Shown here piece after piece: positions 30,013 through 39,372 of a stretch of DNA of 64,000 bases. Each line of letters starts with the position of its first letter. Position 1 is the stretch's first letter. The stretch lies in contig NZ_CP101717.1 of NCBI RefSeq assembly GCF_030643825.1, forward strand, positions 682,001-746,000, read 5' to 3'. The notes under the pieces are model-generated. The model worked only from the letters and a program-made list of their open reading frames with translations. It did no database searches and had not been told where the DNA came from. The translations under genes were made by a program, and so were the position numbers. This DNA comes from Salinispirillum sp. LH 10-3-1. Its GTDB lineage: Bacteria > Pseudomonadota > Gammaproteobacteria > Pseudomonadales > Natronospirillaceae.

Positions 30013-30345
30013 ATGGCCGATACACTCGACGTCATCAAGCAGCAAATTGGCGAAAACCCTGTGCTGTTGTACATGAAAGGCTCACCGAACCAGCCTATGT
30101 GCGGTTTTTCGGCGCAGACCGTGCAGGCCGTGATGTCTTGCGGTCGGCGCTTTGCGTTTGTGGATATTCTGCAGAATCCCGACATCCGTGCGGAACTGCC
30201 CAAATACGCTAACTGGCCGACGTTTCCACAGTTGTGGATTAATGGCGAGCTGGTCGGCGGCTGTGACATCGTGACAGATATGCACGCCAAGGGCGAATTG
30301 CAGCCGTTGATCGAAGCGGCCGTACCCGCAGACGAAGAAGAGTAA
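30013..30345 (+). CDS. grxD: Monothiol glutaredoxin, Grx4 family
   Basis: A 110-residue cytoplasmic CGFS glutaredoxin that carries and delivers Fe-S clusters, often with BolA proteins. The CGFS active site starts at residue 30 in YMKGSPNQPMCGFSAQ; WPTFPQLWINGELVGGCDI is the glutathione-binding part. Length is standard. A single gene with its own ribosome site (AGGA), followed 49 bp later by the permease gene. Confidence 0.95.
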   Translation: MADTLDVIKQQIGENPVLLYMKGSPNQPMCGFSAQTVQAVMSCGRRFAFVDILQNPDIRAELPKYANWPTFPQLWINGELVGGCDIVTDMHAKGELQPLIEAAVPADEEE

Positions 30346-30394
30346 GCCGCTAGGCCTTTTCATAAGCCAAGTCCCATAAGGAAACGGTTCCGAT

Positions 30395-31132
30395 ATGTTT
30401 GAACTGACGGTGCCGTTCTGGCAGTGGGGCTTGGCTTGCATCGTCGTCATGTTTGGCGCCATGGTGCAAACCTCCATCGGTTTCGGTATTTCTATCGTAG
30501 CTGCGCCTATCCTGGTGTTCATTAACCCAGCCTGGGTACCTACCAGCCTGTTGATCGCCGCCATTTCTCAGTTAATTCCTGCCTTTATACAGCAGCGGGG
30601 CGGCACGCAATGGCGTGGCCTGCGGTATGCGCTGCTCGGCCGTATTCCGGGTACGCTGGTGGGGATAGGCTTACTGTTGGTGATGACGGTATCGGGTCTG
30701 ATGGTGATGATCGGCGCAGCAACCTTGATTGGCGTTGTGATGAGTCTCACCCGTGTACGGCTGATGCCCACAGACCGCAATTTAGGTTGGGCGGGCTTTG
30801 TCTCGGCGATCATGGGCACCACAACCAGCATTGGCGGGCCGCCCATGGCCTTGGTGATGCAGCATGCGGATGCGGTGCACCTGCGGGCTAATTTAACCGC
30901 GTATTTTTTGGTCGGGGCGTTGATCTCTTTTGCGGCCCAGTGGAGCGCCGGTTATGTCACCAAAGCGTCGCTGCTCGCCGGTTTGCTCTTCGTACCGGCC
31001 AGCCTGATCGGCTTTGCCTTGGGTTCTGCTGTAGCGCGCTTCATTCCTGTTACCGCATTCCGTTACGGCATCATTGTGTTATGCGGTATCGCGGGTACGC
31101 TCGCATTGGTGCAGGGCATCATGCTTTGGTGA
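30395..31132 (+). CDS. TauE/SafE family membrane permease
   Basis: A 245-residue protein with about eight membrane helices and the TauE/SafE layout, for example MVQTSIGFGISIVAAPILV near the N-terminus and TTSIGGPPMALVMQ in the middle. The family exports sulfite, sulfoacetate or other organic anions across the inner membrane. The substrate here is unknown. Its last 14 bp overlap the end of the convergent MFS gene. Confidence 0.85.
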   Translation: MFELTVPFWQWGLACIVVMFGAMVQTSIGFGISIVAAPILVFINPAWVPTSLLIAAISQLIPAFIQQRGGTQWRGLRYALLGRIPGTLVGIGLLLVMTVSGLMVMIGAATLIGVVMSLTRVRLMPTDRNLGWAGFVSAIMGTTTSIGGPPMALVMQHADAVHLRANLTAYFLVGALISFAAQWSAGYVTKASLLAGLLFVPASLIGFALGSAVARFIPVTAFRYGIIVLCGIAGTLALVQGIMLW

Positions 31133-32372
31133 ACCCATAGCGGGCTAGGCTGTAACTCAGCATCACTAGAACCGCAATAGCGGCGACCAGCAGCGGAATG
31201 GCCTCCAAGCCCAAGCGTGCTCCCAGCACGCCCGCCGTCGCGGGCAATATCGCACTGCCCAATCCTGCCGCACCAATTTGCATACCCATGGTGTTGGTGC
31301 TGTGAGTTGTTCCGACACGCAGCGCAGTGGCCGATACCATGCCGGGAAAGATCGGCGCGAAGGCAAAGCCCAGTAAGCCTAAAGCCAATAGACCCAGCAA
31401 AGGGCTTGGGTTCCAGTACAGTAGTGCAGCGCCCAACAGCGCCAAGACTAGGCTGCCAAAAATAAGCTGATCACTGCTGACTCGATTGGCGCTGATGCCA
31501 GCCGCAATGCGTCCCACGGTAAACATCCCCCAGTACACTGCAACCCAAAACCCGGCGACTTCAATGCTGAACCCACGGCTTTCGGTCAGCAAGGTAAAGG
31601 CCCAGATGCCGGTGGTCAGCTCTAAGCCCGTGTATAAGAAGAAGGTAAACATACTGAGCCATGCTTTGGGTTGCCTTAGCGTGCTGGAAAGCGGTGTGGT
31701 TTTAGAATGTGCTTCTTGTGCAGGTTCGGCATAGCCTATGCTGACGTGTCCAGCGTCGTCGGTTAACCGCAGGCGCAAGGCTTCGTTATCTCGGGCTGCG
31801 GCTGCGCGCCGTTCCGACGCGGCCTCCCACCACGACGCGGTCAACAGAAACAGCAACGCCAGTAGCACTTGTGCCGCGCCGACCACCCAATAACCGGTAC
31901 GCCAGTTCTCGGTTTGCGCCAGCCCGAAGGTCATGATGATGGGGCCAAGGGTGATGCCCACGCCAAAGCTGGCGTGCAACCACTGCATGAGCGCAGGGCT
32001 GTGGTGCTCCGCCACGTAGGTATTTAATCCTGCATCGATGGCACCGGCGCCCGCACCTGCAACCACGCCGAGCAGAACCACAACGGCCAAGCCGGGTGCC
32101 AGTGTATAACCCAGTAGCGCCAAACCTGTGGCGGCGCAACTCAGAGCCAGCAGCATGCCAATGCCCAGCCAGCGCACCAGCACGCCGCTAAAAAAGCTGC
32201 TGCTCATGTAGCCGACGGTGAAGGCCACCAGAAGAATGCCGAGGGCATCCAAGGGCACACCGAAGTCGGCGCGCATGGATGGCCAGGCAACGCCCAACAG
32301 CCCATCAGGCAGCCCCAAAGAAATAAACGCAATAAAAGCGAGCGTAATAATACCCAGTTGTGTGCGTTGCAA
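31119..32372 (-). CDS. Major facilitator superfamily transporter
   Basis: A 417-residue permease with about 12 membrane helices and a central hydrophilic loop of about 45 residues (near 195-240). The N-terminus FISLGLPDGLLGVAWPSMRADFG resembles the sugar/fucose-permease-like branch of the MFS. The substrate cannot be named. It is followed upstream by a copy of the interspersed repeat. Confidence 0.85.
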   Translation of the reverse strand: MQRTQLGIITLAFIAFISLGLPDGLLGVAWPSMRADFGVPLDALGILLVAFTVGYMSSSFFSGVLVRWLGIGMLLALSCAATGLALLGYTLAPGLAVVVLLGVVAGAGAGAIDAGLNTYVAEHHSPALMQWLHASFGVGITLGPIIMTFGLAQTENWRTGYWVVGAAQVLLALLFLLTASWWEAASERRAAAARDNEALRLRLTDDAGHVSIGYAEPAQEAHSKTTPLSSTLRQPKAWLSMFTFFLYTGLELTTGIWAFTLLTESRGFSIEVAGFWVAVYWGMFTVGRIAAGISANRVSSDQLIFGSLVLALLGAALLYWNPSPLLGLLALGLLGFAFAPIFPGMVSATALRVGTTHSTNTMGMQIGAAGLGSAILPATAGVLGARLGLEAIPLLVAAIAVLVMLSYSLARYGFTKA

Positions 32373-32429
32373 GGCGAATCCTTACTGAAGTATGGTTAGT
32401 GAAACAATCGCCCGTGAGCGCAAGGCAAT

Positions 32430-32575
32430 AGTGCGGAAGAGCGCAGTAGCATCTGCCGTCGTGGTAAAATTATGCGTGTCGGCACGGGGTTTCGGGGTAT
32501 GCCGCCAGCGCTCAACGGCAGGCCGGGAATGCGCGCTTTGCGGCATACGCCCTACACCCCTGCCTCAGCCATTTC
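32430..32575 (+). repeat. Single copy of the structured interspersed repeat
   Basis: Plus-strand copy. A short GCGGAAGAGCGCAGTAGC lead (32434-32451) precedes the core at about 32480-32560. In the core TATGCCGC on the left pairs with GCGGCATA on the right around AGCGCTCAACGGCAGGCCG. It fills most of the 218-bp gap between the MFS gene start and the dehydrogenase gene end. The tail GCCTCAGCC matches the tails of the copies near 2 kb. Confidence 0.85.
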
Positions 32576-32590
32576 ACCACATCTATCTTA

Positions 32591-33550
32591 TCAAACTAGA
32601 CAAAAATTTCGTTCGCCAGCGTAGAAGCGATTCAAATTCTCTACGGTCATGTGCATCAAGGTGGTCATCGCCTCCTGGCTCGACCAAGCGATGTGCGGTG
32701 TTAGAATAAAGTTCGGTAGGTCGCGCACTGCGTTTAACGGATTGTCGGCGCGCAAAGGCTCTGCGCTGGCGACGTCTAATGCTGCCCCGCCAAGGTGACC
32801 GCTGCGCAGCGCCGCCACTAAGGCTGATTCGTTTACCAGGCCACCGCGTGACGGGTTGATCACATAAGCCCCCGGTTTTAGCCGCTGCAGCAAGTCAGTA
32901 CTGACTAACTCGGCGTTATCGGCGGTTAATGGGCAGCATAGAATTAACGCGTCCAGCTGACCCAGAACGGTGGTGAAAACATGGTAACCGGCGCGGGCTT
33001 CGAAGCGTCCGGGGTGCTCTAAAAACCGCACATCGGAGCCAAAGGCCTGCAAGCGTTTAGCGACCCCTTCACCAATAGCGCCCTTACCGAGGATGCCAAT
33101 GGTCATGCGGCCGATCTCACGAATGGGCGCTACCGGATAATGAAAGAACTCGGCGCCCACCCAGCCGCTGGTGGTTTGCACAGCGCGATAGCGGGTTTGA
33201 TTTTGCGCCAAGGCTAATAATTGCGCCAGCACCCACTCGGGTACGGCATCCCGCGCGTAGCCTTGCGCGTTGCAGACGTGCACGCCAGCGGCCTTGCAGG
33301 CATCGAGATCCACATTGTTGACCCCAGTGGCCGTCACCGCCACTAATTCCAATTGTGGGTTTCGTTGAATCAGGTCGGCGTCGATAATGACCTTATTGGT
33401 AAGTACATAGGCTTTTCCAGCGGTGCGGGTGAAGCGCTCGTCACCGATGCTGTTGTGGTGATTTTCCCACGTATGCGCAAAGGCCGGAGTGGGCCATTCA
33501 ACGCTGTCCGCAAAGGTACCGCGATCAAGAAAGGTGATATGCTTGGTCAT
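32591..33550 (-). CDS. NAD-dependent D-2-hydroxyacid dehydrogenase (HprA-like)
   Basis: A 319-residue cytoplasmic oxidoreductase. The Rossmann motif is GILGKGAIGEGVAKRL, the substrate-side Arg is in NPSRGGLVNESAL, and the catalytic His is in LTPHIAWSSQEAM. The VTATGVNNVDLDACK segment and length fit glycerate dehydrogenase/hydroxypyruvate reductase best, but related D-2-hydroxyacid dehydrogenases cannot be excluded. It is followed, on the same strand upstream, by tesA. Confidence 0.88.
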   Translation of the reverse strand: MTKHITFLDRGTFADSVEWPTPAFAHTWENHHNSIGDERFTRTAGKAYVLTNKVIIDADLIQRNPQLELVAVTATGVNNVDLDACKAAGVHVCNAQGYARDAVPEWVLAQLLALAQNQTRYRAVQTTSGWVGAEFFHYPVAPIREIGRMTIGILGKGAIGEGVAKRLQAFGSDVRFLEHPGRFEARAGYHVFTTVLGQLDALILCCPLTADNAELVSTDLLQRLKPGAYVINPSRGGLVNESALVAALRSGHLGGAALDVASAEPLRADNPLNAVRDLPNFILTPHIAWSSQEAMTTLMHMTVENLNRFYAGERNFCLV

Positions 33551-33567
33551 TCACAGCCCCTCATGGG

Positions 33568-34179
33568 TTAGCGCAGCGTGGCTGGCAGAATGTCGAGTAC
33601 GTTTTGCAAAATCAACGGCTGGGCAGCAGCAGTGGGGTGAATGCCATCACTTTGCATCAAATCAGGGTCTTCCGCGACACCCTCCAGCATGAAGGGTAGG
33701 TAGACCAAGTCGTTGGCGGCGGCCAAGTCACCAAAGAGCGCAAAAAAGGGCTCGGTGTAACGTGGGCCATAATTGGGTGGGATACGTATACCCAGCAATA
33801 TGACCTCGGTGTTGGCTTGGTGCGCCAAGTCGATCATGGCTTGCAAACGTTCTTGAATACCGTTGAGATCAAGGCCCTGCAATCCGTCGTTTCCACCCAG
33901 TTCAAGGACTAAAAAGTCCGGCTGGTAACGGTCCAGTAAAGCGGGTAGGCGGCTTAAACCGCCTCTGGTAGTTTCGCCGCTCACACTGGCATTGATCACG
34001 GTATGGCCCTTGGGCTCGAGGTGATCAGCCAGCAGGCTCACCCAGCCTTGTTGCGGATTGTTTAAGCCATAGGCGGCGCTGAGGCTATCGCCGAACACTA
34101 AGACGGATGCTGCGGACGCTGGCAGTGCGAGCACCAGGCAGCCCCAAACTAATAACTTGATGAAGATACTACGAACCAT
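33568..34179 (-). CDS. tesA: Arylesterase / acyl-CoA thioesterase I, SGNH hydrolase
   Basis: Exported GDSL-type hydrolase of 203 residues. The signal peptide covers residues 1 to about 22 (ending ASAAS). The catalytic Ser is in VFGDSLSAAYGL, the oxyanion residues are in ELGGNDGLQG, and Asp/His in SDGIHPTAAAQ. The ATG at 34179 gives a normal signal peptide. Its start codon overlaps the divergent ybbA start codon in one CATG tetranucleotide (34177-34180). The tesA/ybbA/ybbP arrangement is the same as in Escherichia coli. Confidence 0.93.
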   Translation of the reverse strand: MVRSIFIKLLVWGCLVLALPASAASVLVFGDSLSAAYGLNNPQQGWVSLLADHLEPKGHTVINASVSGETTRGGLSRLPALLDRYQPDFLVLELGGNDGLQGLDLNGIQERLQAMIDLAHQANTEVILLGIRIPPNYGPRYTEPFFALFGDLAAANDLVYLPFMLEGVAEDPDLMQSDGIHPTAAAQPLILQNVLDILPATLR

Positions 34180-34873
34180 GACAGATAAAGCTCCTATCGT
34201 GCAGACTGTGGACCTATGGCAAACCGTTACTACCAGTGCAGGTACGTTGGATATCCTGAAAGGGATCGACCTCGAAATCAAGCTGGGTGAAAGCGTCGCC
34301 ATTGTTGGGGCGTCTGGATCGGGTAAAACCACCTTGCTCGGTATGCTGGCCGGACTGGATACACCCAGCAGCGGTAATGTGCTGGTTAAGGGTCAGGATA
34401 TCACACAGATGGACGAAGAGGCGCGGGCGCGTTTGCGCGGCGATCTGGTCGGCTTTGTGTTCCAAAACTTTCAACTGTTGCCAGCGTTGACCGCGTTGGA
34501 AAATGTCATGCTGCCGCTGGAGCTGAGAGGCGAGCGCGCCGATACCGCGCAGGCAGCAGAGTTGTTGGCGCGAGTCGGCCTGCAAGACCGCGGCCACCAC
34601 TACCCGAAACAGTTATCCGGTGGTGAGCAACAGCGCGTCGCCATCGCGCGCGCCTTCGCTACACGTCCGCCGATTCTGTTTGCCGACGAGCCGACGGGCA
34701 ACTTGGATACCGTTACCGGTGGCACCATTGCCGATATCCTGTTTGATCTGAACGAGCACTATGGCACTACCCTTATTTTGGTGACGCACGACCCGCGTTT
34801 GGCGGCGCGCTGTGGCCGTACCTATGTGATGGAATCCGGTACCTTGAAAGCGGCAGCGGAGGCAACTGCATGA
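34178..34873 (+). CDS. ybbA: ABC transporter ATP-binding protein YbbA (LolD-like)
   Basis: A 231-residue ATPase of the MacB/LolD group. Walker A is GASGSGKTT, the signature is [14 protein letters not shown] and Walker B is [12 protein letters not shown]. The ATG at 34178 is the likely start by alignment with the family; in-frame upstream starts at 34157 (TTG) and 34160 (ATG) lie inside tesA. It overlaps ybbP by 4 bp (ATGA), so the two are coupled. The cargo of YbbAP is not well defined. Confidence 0.92.
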   Translation: MTDKAPIVQTVDLWQTVTTSAGTLDILKGIDLEIKLGESVAIVGASGSGKTTLLGMLAGLDTPSSGNVLVKGQDITQMDEEARARLRGDLVGFVFQNFQLLPALTALENVMLPLELRGERADTAQAAELLARVGLQDRGHHYPKQLSGGEQQRVAIARAFATRPPILFADEPTGNLDTVTGGTIADILFDLNEHYGTTLILVTHDPRLAARCGRTYVMESGTLKAAAEATA

Positions 34874-37344
34874 GTCTGACGTGGCGCATGTTTTGGCGTG
34901 ACTTCCGGGCGGGCGAATTGACGCTGTTGATTGTTTCAGTGGTATTGGCGGTCACAGTGGTGACCAGTATCGGTATCTTCGCTGAACGTATTCGCCAGAC
35001 TATTTTCTCTGAGGCTAGCTCGTTGTTGGCCGCAGACTATGTGTTGTCCGGTTCTCGGGCAATACCCGAGGAGTGGTTCGAGTTTGCCGACGAGCGCGGT
35101 TTGGAACAAGGCCAAACCTTGTCGTTTCAGAGCATGTTGTTCGGTGAAACATCCAGTCAGCTGGGCGCTTTGCGGGCAGTAAGCGACAGCTTTCCGCTGC
35201 GTGGCGCACTGGAAATCGCCGATTCGCCCTTCGTCATGGGGGACGAGGTCGAAGCAGGTCCGCCACCCGGTGAAATCTGGCTGACATCTCGGCTCTTTCC
35301 GCTGTTGAATGTAGAAGTGGGTGATTACATTGGCGTCGGGGCGACCGAGTTACGTGTTGGTGCTGCTTTGATACGCGAGCCCGACAGCTCCACTGGGGTG
35401 TTCAATGTGCAACCGCGAGCCTTGATGAACCTGGCTGACTTGCCGGCGACACAAGCCGTGCAGCCAGGCAGCCGGGTGACCTATCGTTGGTTGTTGGCTG
35501 GAGACGCGACCCAGATTACCGAATTACGTGAGCAAATCGGTGACGCCATCGAACCCCACTACCGCTGGCGCAGTGCACGCCGTGCGAACGAAAACATCAG
35601 CGGGGCACTGGATCGAGCAGAAAGCTTTTTGTTGTTGGCTGGTTCTCTAGCGGTGGTTCTGGCCGGGGTCGCTTTGGCGATGTCGGCGCAACGTTATGCG
35701 GGGCGGCATGTAGAGACCGTGGCGCTACTGAAAACTTTGGGTTATCCCCCGTCACGCATCATTCGCCTCTACGGTGTTGGCCTGCTGGGGCTGTCGGTGG
35801 TCGGTATTGCCATCGGGCTGATGTTGGGTGAAGCCATTCATCGGGTGATCATCGCGCTGTTGGGCGACTTGTTGCCCGCGAACTTGGCGATGCATGGCTG
35901 GCAGGCTTACGGTCTGGGTGCTTTGACCGGCTTTGTTTCCTTGATGGGTTTTGCGTGGCCACCGTTTTACCGCCTACGTGACGTGCCGCCGGTGCGAGTG
36001 ATTCGCAGCGATGTATACCAGCAGCCTAAGTTACTGTGGCAGCTGTGGGGCACCCTGGGGGTTCTGGTCATTGTGTATCTGTACAGCGGTGATGCGATGC
36101 TGACGCTGGCCATGGTGGTCGGCGGTGCCTTCTGTATTTGGGGCGCATCGATGTTTGCCCGGGCGTTGCTGTGGGTGATGCGCCGTTTTGGCAGCCGTTT
36201 TGGACGCAACTGGCGTTTGGGTTTGGCCAGTTTACAGCGCCACAGCCAGCAAAACGGTTTGCAGGTGGTGATCTTCTCGATCGCTCTGATGCTTCTGTTT
36301 ACCCTAACGCTGATCCGTACGTCCCTGTTGTCCGAGTGGGAGCAGCAATTACCAGAAGGAGCACCCAATCATTTCGTCTACAACGTATTTGAAGAAGACC
36401 TGCCCATAGTAGATGAGTGGCTCAATCAGTATGCGGAAAATGAATCGCCAGCGTATCCGTTAACGCGTGGTCGCTTAATTGAGGCGCGTGGCGTGGATAT
36501 CGACACCCTGACCGAAGACCTCCCAGATCGCAGCGATTTTGTGCGCGAACTGAACATGACCTGGTCGCCCGAGTACGGTAGCGATAACGTCATCGTTGCT
36601 GGCGAATGGTGGCAGGATTACGGGCAAGGCGATTTGTTGGTATCGGTAGAGGAGCGTTTTGCAACAGCGCTGGGTGTTCAAGTGGGTGACCGTATGGTCT
36701 ACAGCGTTGGTGGTTTAGACATTGAAGCCACAGTCGCCAGTTTGCGCAGCCTGGACTGGGAGTCGTTTAACCCCAATTTCTACATGATCTTCAACCAGCC
36801 GCTGCAGGACGGCGCCGGGGCAACCTATTTGGTCAGCTTCTTTTTGTCTAACGACAACAAGGTCGCGCTGAACACATTGTTGCGTCAGGTACCGACGCTG
36901 TCGGTGATCGAAGTGGATGCTTTGATCGAACAAATTCAGGGCATTATTGCGCAAGTGACCCTGGCTATTGAGTTTATCTTGGTGTTGGTGCTGGCCTCGG
37001 GGCTGTTAGTGTTGGTTGCAGGTATACAGTCCAGTTTGGATACCCGTTTCCGTGAAAGTGCTGTACTGCGCACCATGGGGGCGTCGGCGTCGTTGGTGCG
37101 TGGTACTCTGTGGGTAGAATTTGGTGCGCTGGGCGCACTGGCCGGTGTGCTTGGCGCAGCGGGTACCGAAGCCATTCTGTTCTACTTGCAAGGCAATGTG
37201 TTCGGCATGGAGACCCGTTGGCATCCGCTGTTGTGGTTGATTGCGCCGCTTTCAGGAGTGGCGTTGATTGGCACCGTTGGCGTGTTGTCGACCAGTAAGG
37301 TTATTCGAACGCCGCCGATGCGGGTGTTGCGGAGCTGGGTATGA
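34870..37344 (+). CDS. ybbP: ABC transporter permease YbbP (FtsX family)
   Basis: An 824-residue inner-membrane protein with an N-terminal helix (about 17-38), a large periplasmic region, and two FtsX-type blocks of membrane helices (about 255-430 and 690-815). Segments such as ETVALLKTLGYPPSRIIRLYG and ESAVLRTMGASASLVRGT are the repeated cytoplasmic coupling motifs of the family. It works with YbbA. Length matches other YbbP proteins. A repeat copy separates its end from convergent speE. Confidence 0.92.
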   Translation: MSLTWRMFWRDFRAGELTLLIVSVVLAVTVVTSIGIFAERIRQTIFSEASSLLAADYVLSGSRAIPEEWFEFADERGLEQGQTLSFQSMLFGETSSQLGALRAVSDSFPLRGALEIADSPFVMGDEVEAGPPPGEIWLTSRLFPLLNVEVGDYIGVGATELRVGAALIREPDSSTGVFNVQPRALMNLADLPATQAVQPGSRVTYRWLLAGDATQITELREQIGDAIEPHYRWRSARRANENISGALDRAESFLLLAGSLAVVLAGVALAMSAQRYAGRHVETVALLKTLGYPPSRIIRLYGVGLLGLSVVGIAIGLMLGEAIHRVIIALLGDLLPANLAMHGWQAYGLGALTGFVSLMGFAWPPFYRLRDVPPVRVIRSDVYQQPKLLWQLWGTLGVLVIVYLYSGDAMLTLAMVVGGAFCIWGASMFARALLWVMRRFGSRFGRNWRLGLASLQRHSQQNGLQVVIFSIALMLLFTLTLIRTSLLSEWEQQLPEGAPNHFVYNVFEEDLPIVDEWLNQYAENESPAYPLTRGRLIEARGVDIDTLTEDLPDRSDFVRELNMTWSPEYGSDNVIVAGEWWQDYGQGDLLVSVEERFATALGVQVGDRMVYSVGGLDIEATVASLRSLDWESFNPNFYMIFNQPLQDGAGATYLVSFFLSNDNKVALNTLLRQVPTLSVIEVDALIEQIQGIIAQVTLAIEFILVLVLASGLLVLVAGIQSSLDTRFRESAVLRTMGASASLVRGTLWVEFGALGALAGVLGAAGTEAILFYLQGNVFGMETRWHPLLWLIAPLSGVALIGTVGVLSTSKVIRTPPMRVLRSWV

Positions 37345-37454
37345 TACGGGCTTGGTACGGCGGATGACGGGCAACTGCGTCCTCGGCAATTGCTCCTGCA
37401 CTGCTCTACCTCCGGCATCCATGCCGTGGTGCGTTGCCCGCATACCATCCATCC

Positions 37455-37600
37455 CATGATATAACGCTGCGCTCTTCCGCCCTATGGTTGAGCGTGAGCT
37501 GAAGCCAAGACAAGGGCGCAGGGCGTATGTCTCAAAGCGCGCATTCGCGGCCTGCCGTTGAGCGCTGGAGACCTACCCCGAGAGCCCGAGCCGCCTGGTC
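37455..37600 (-). repeat. Single diverged copy of the structured interspersed repeat
   Basis: Minus-strand copy with core about 37513-37592, in the 278-bp gap between convergent ybbP and speE. The inner AGCGCTCAACGGCAGGCCG is unchanged, but the outer stem is altered on both sides: left GTCTC and right GAGAC replace the GCCTC/GAGGC of other copies. A CGCTGCGCTCTTCCGCCCTAT block (37465-37485) is the companion hairpin sequence. No gene lies in this gap. Confidence 0.82.
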
Positions 37601-37622
37601 GTCTGGCAACCATGGCGGGTGA

Positions 37623-38477
37623 CTAACTCAACAACGCCCGTACATAGTTTGGCAGGGCAAACGCCGCCACATGGATGTCGGCATTGTAATAGCGTGTGGC
37701 AAAGCCAGCCGCTGCGATGCGCGGTGCTATATCCGCCGGTGTTTGCTGGCGCAAACTGGCATCGTCGGTGGCCCAAGCCAAGGTCATGAAACCACCAATG
37801 TAAGTCGGTACGGGCGCTACGTAGAAACTGGCGTCCTGATACAGCTTGCTCAAGCGGCGGTGCGTGTTGGTGACTTCCTGGCCTTGCATAAAGGGCACGC
37901 CGTTCTGTGCAACCATGATGCCACCGGGGTTTAGACAGGTCTTTTCGTCGGCGTAAAAATCCGAGGTGAACAGGACTTCGCCGGGACCAATCGGGTCTGT
38001 AGAGTCGGAAATAATCACGTCAAAAGTATCTTGGCAGTTGGCTACAAAGTCCTTGCCATCGCCGATCACGATATTGGCGCGCGGGTCGTCAAAAGCACCA
38101 TCCGAATGTTTCGGGAAATAGGTTTTGCACATATCGATCACGCTCTGGTCGATTTCGACCTGCGTTACGTGCTCGACATTTTTATGACGCAAAACTTCAC
38201 GCAAGATGCCGCCGTCTCCACCACCAATGATCAATACCCGGCGCGGGTTGGGGTGTGCGAACAAAGGCAGATGCACCATCATTTCGTGGTAGATAAATTC
38301 GTCTTTCTCTGTGGTCTGCACGATGCCGTCCAGCAACATCACACGCCCCATGAACGGCGTTTCAACAATTTCTAAATGCTGATGCTCAGTACGAAATTCG
38401 AACAGCAGTTCGCTGACTTCGAAGGACTGGGCGTAGCCATCATAAAGGGTTTCAGAAACGATTTTTTTCTCGGTCAT
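37623..38477 (-). CDS. speE: Spermidine synthase
   Basis: Transfers an aminopropyl group from decarboxylated S-adenosylmethionine to putrescine. The 284-residue product has the SAM-binding motif LIIGGGDGGILREVLRH and the catalytic Asp motif ISDSTDPIGPGEVLF, with YNADIHVAAFALP near the C-terminus. Length is standard. No speD is next to it. Confidence 0.96.
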   Translation of the reverse strand: MTEKKIVSETLYDGYAQSFEVSELLFEFRTEHQHLEIVETPFMGRVMLLDGIVQTTEKDEFIYHEMMVHLPLFAHPNPRRVLIIGGGDGGILREVLRHKNVEHVTQVEIDQSVIDMCKTYFPKHSDGAFDDPRANIVIGDGKDFVANCQDTFDVIISDSTDPIGPGEVLFTSDFYADEKTCLNPGGIMVAQNGVPFMQGQEVTNTHRRLSKLYQDASFYVAPVPTYIGGFMTLAWATDDASLRQQTPADIAPRIAAAGFATRYYNADIHVAAFALPNYVRALLS

Positions 38478-38541
38478 GGTTGCAAATTCCGTTCAAGAGT
38501 TCCGGTCAAACGTAAGGTTGTGAAAGCGAGTAGGGCACCAC

Positions 38542-39234
38542 TCAGTCGAGTGGCCAAGCACCCAGGTATTGCAGACGGTTTACCATGGCACAAAACAGCT
38601 CGGCCGTGCGCAGCGCGTCATAGGCAGCGCTGTGGGCGCTGGAGTTATCAAACTCAATATCGGCGACGCGGCAAGCCTTTGCCAATACCGTTTGGCCAAA
38701 AATCAACCCAGCCATAGAGGCTGTGTCAAAACTGGAAAAAGGGTGAAAGGGGTTGCGCTTGGCGTCTACTCGTTCAGCCGCCGACATAATAAAACCGTGG
38801 TCAAAGGTGGCATTGTGGCCAACCAAAATAGCGCGTGTACACTTTTGCGACTTTACTTCGCGACGAATCATGCGAAACACTTCTTCCAAGGCTTCGCTTT
38901 CATCCACCGCATCGCGGTCGGGGTCGTCTAGATTGATGCCGGTAAAATCGAGCGCTGATTGCTCGATGTTGGCGCCGGGAAAGGGTTTAACTTCAAAAGA
39001 CAGTTGCTCGCCGGGCATCATGAAGCCTTTGTCATCCATGGTCAGCATAACAGCCGATACTTCAAGCAAGGCATCCGTGCGGGCATTGAACCCTGCGGTT
39101 TCAACATCAATAACGACGGGTAAAAATCCACGAAACCGCTCGGCAATCACCGGGGTATTAGAGAAATCAGACACTGAGCGTTTCCAACCTGAATATGGGG
39201 TAATGGTACGGGGGTGAGAGAAAATCGCAAGCAT
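38542..39234 (-). CDS. rnt: Ribonuclease T
   Basis: DEDD-family 3'-5' exoribonuclease that trims tRNA and other stable RNA 3' ends. The 230-residue product has the Exo I motif VVIDVETAGFN, Exo II in LVGHNATFDHGF and Exo III in HSAAYDALRTAEL. The ATG at 39234 gives about 30 residues before the conserved RFRGF segment, slightly longer than usual; a later non-ATG start is possible. The neighbourhood rnt-motY-argG is also found in Pseudomonas, where pyrC lies between rnt and motY; pyrC is absent here. Confidence 0.94.
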   Translation of the reverse strand: MLAIFSHPRTITPYSGWKRSVSDFSNTPVIAERFRGFLPVVIDVETAGFNARTDALLEVSAVMLTMDDKGFMMPGEQLSFEVKPFPGANIEQSALDFTGINLDDPDRDAVDESEALEEVFRMIRREVKSQKCTRAILVGHNATFDHGFIMSAAERVDAKRNPFHPFSSFDTASMAGLIFGQTVLAKACRVADIEFDNSSAHSAAYDALRTAELFCAMVNRLQYLGAWPLD

Positions 39235-39372
39235 GATCGTAAAATATGCACAGTGTTCGTGGAATTGAGTATTCTGATCATTGTTCTGTTTCTGGTGTTT
39301 TGCGTAAAAAAGCACTTCAGAAAATAAAGCGCTGGCCGCTAACGTCCTTGAAGAACTACATAGCCATGGCCC

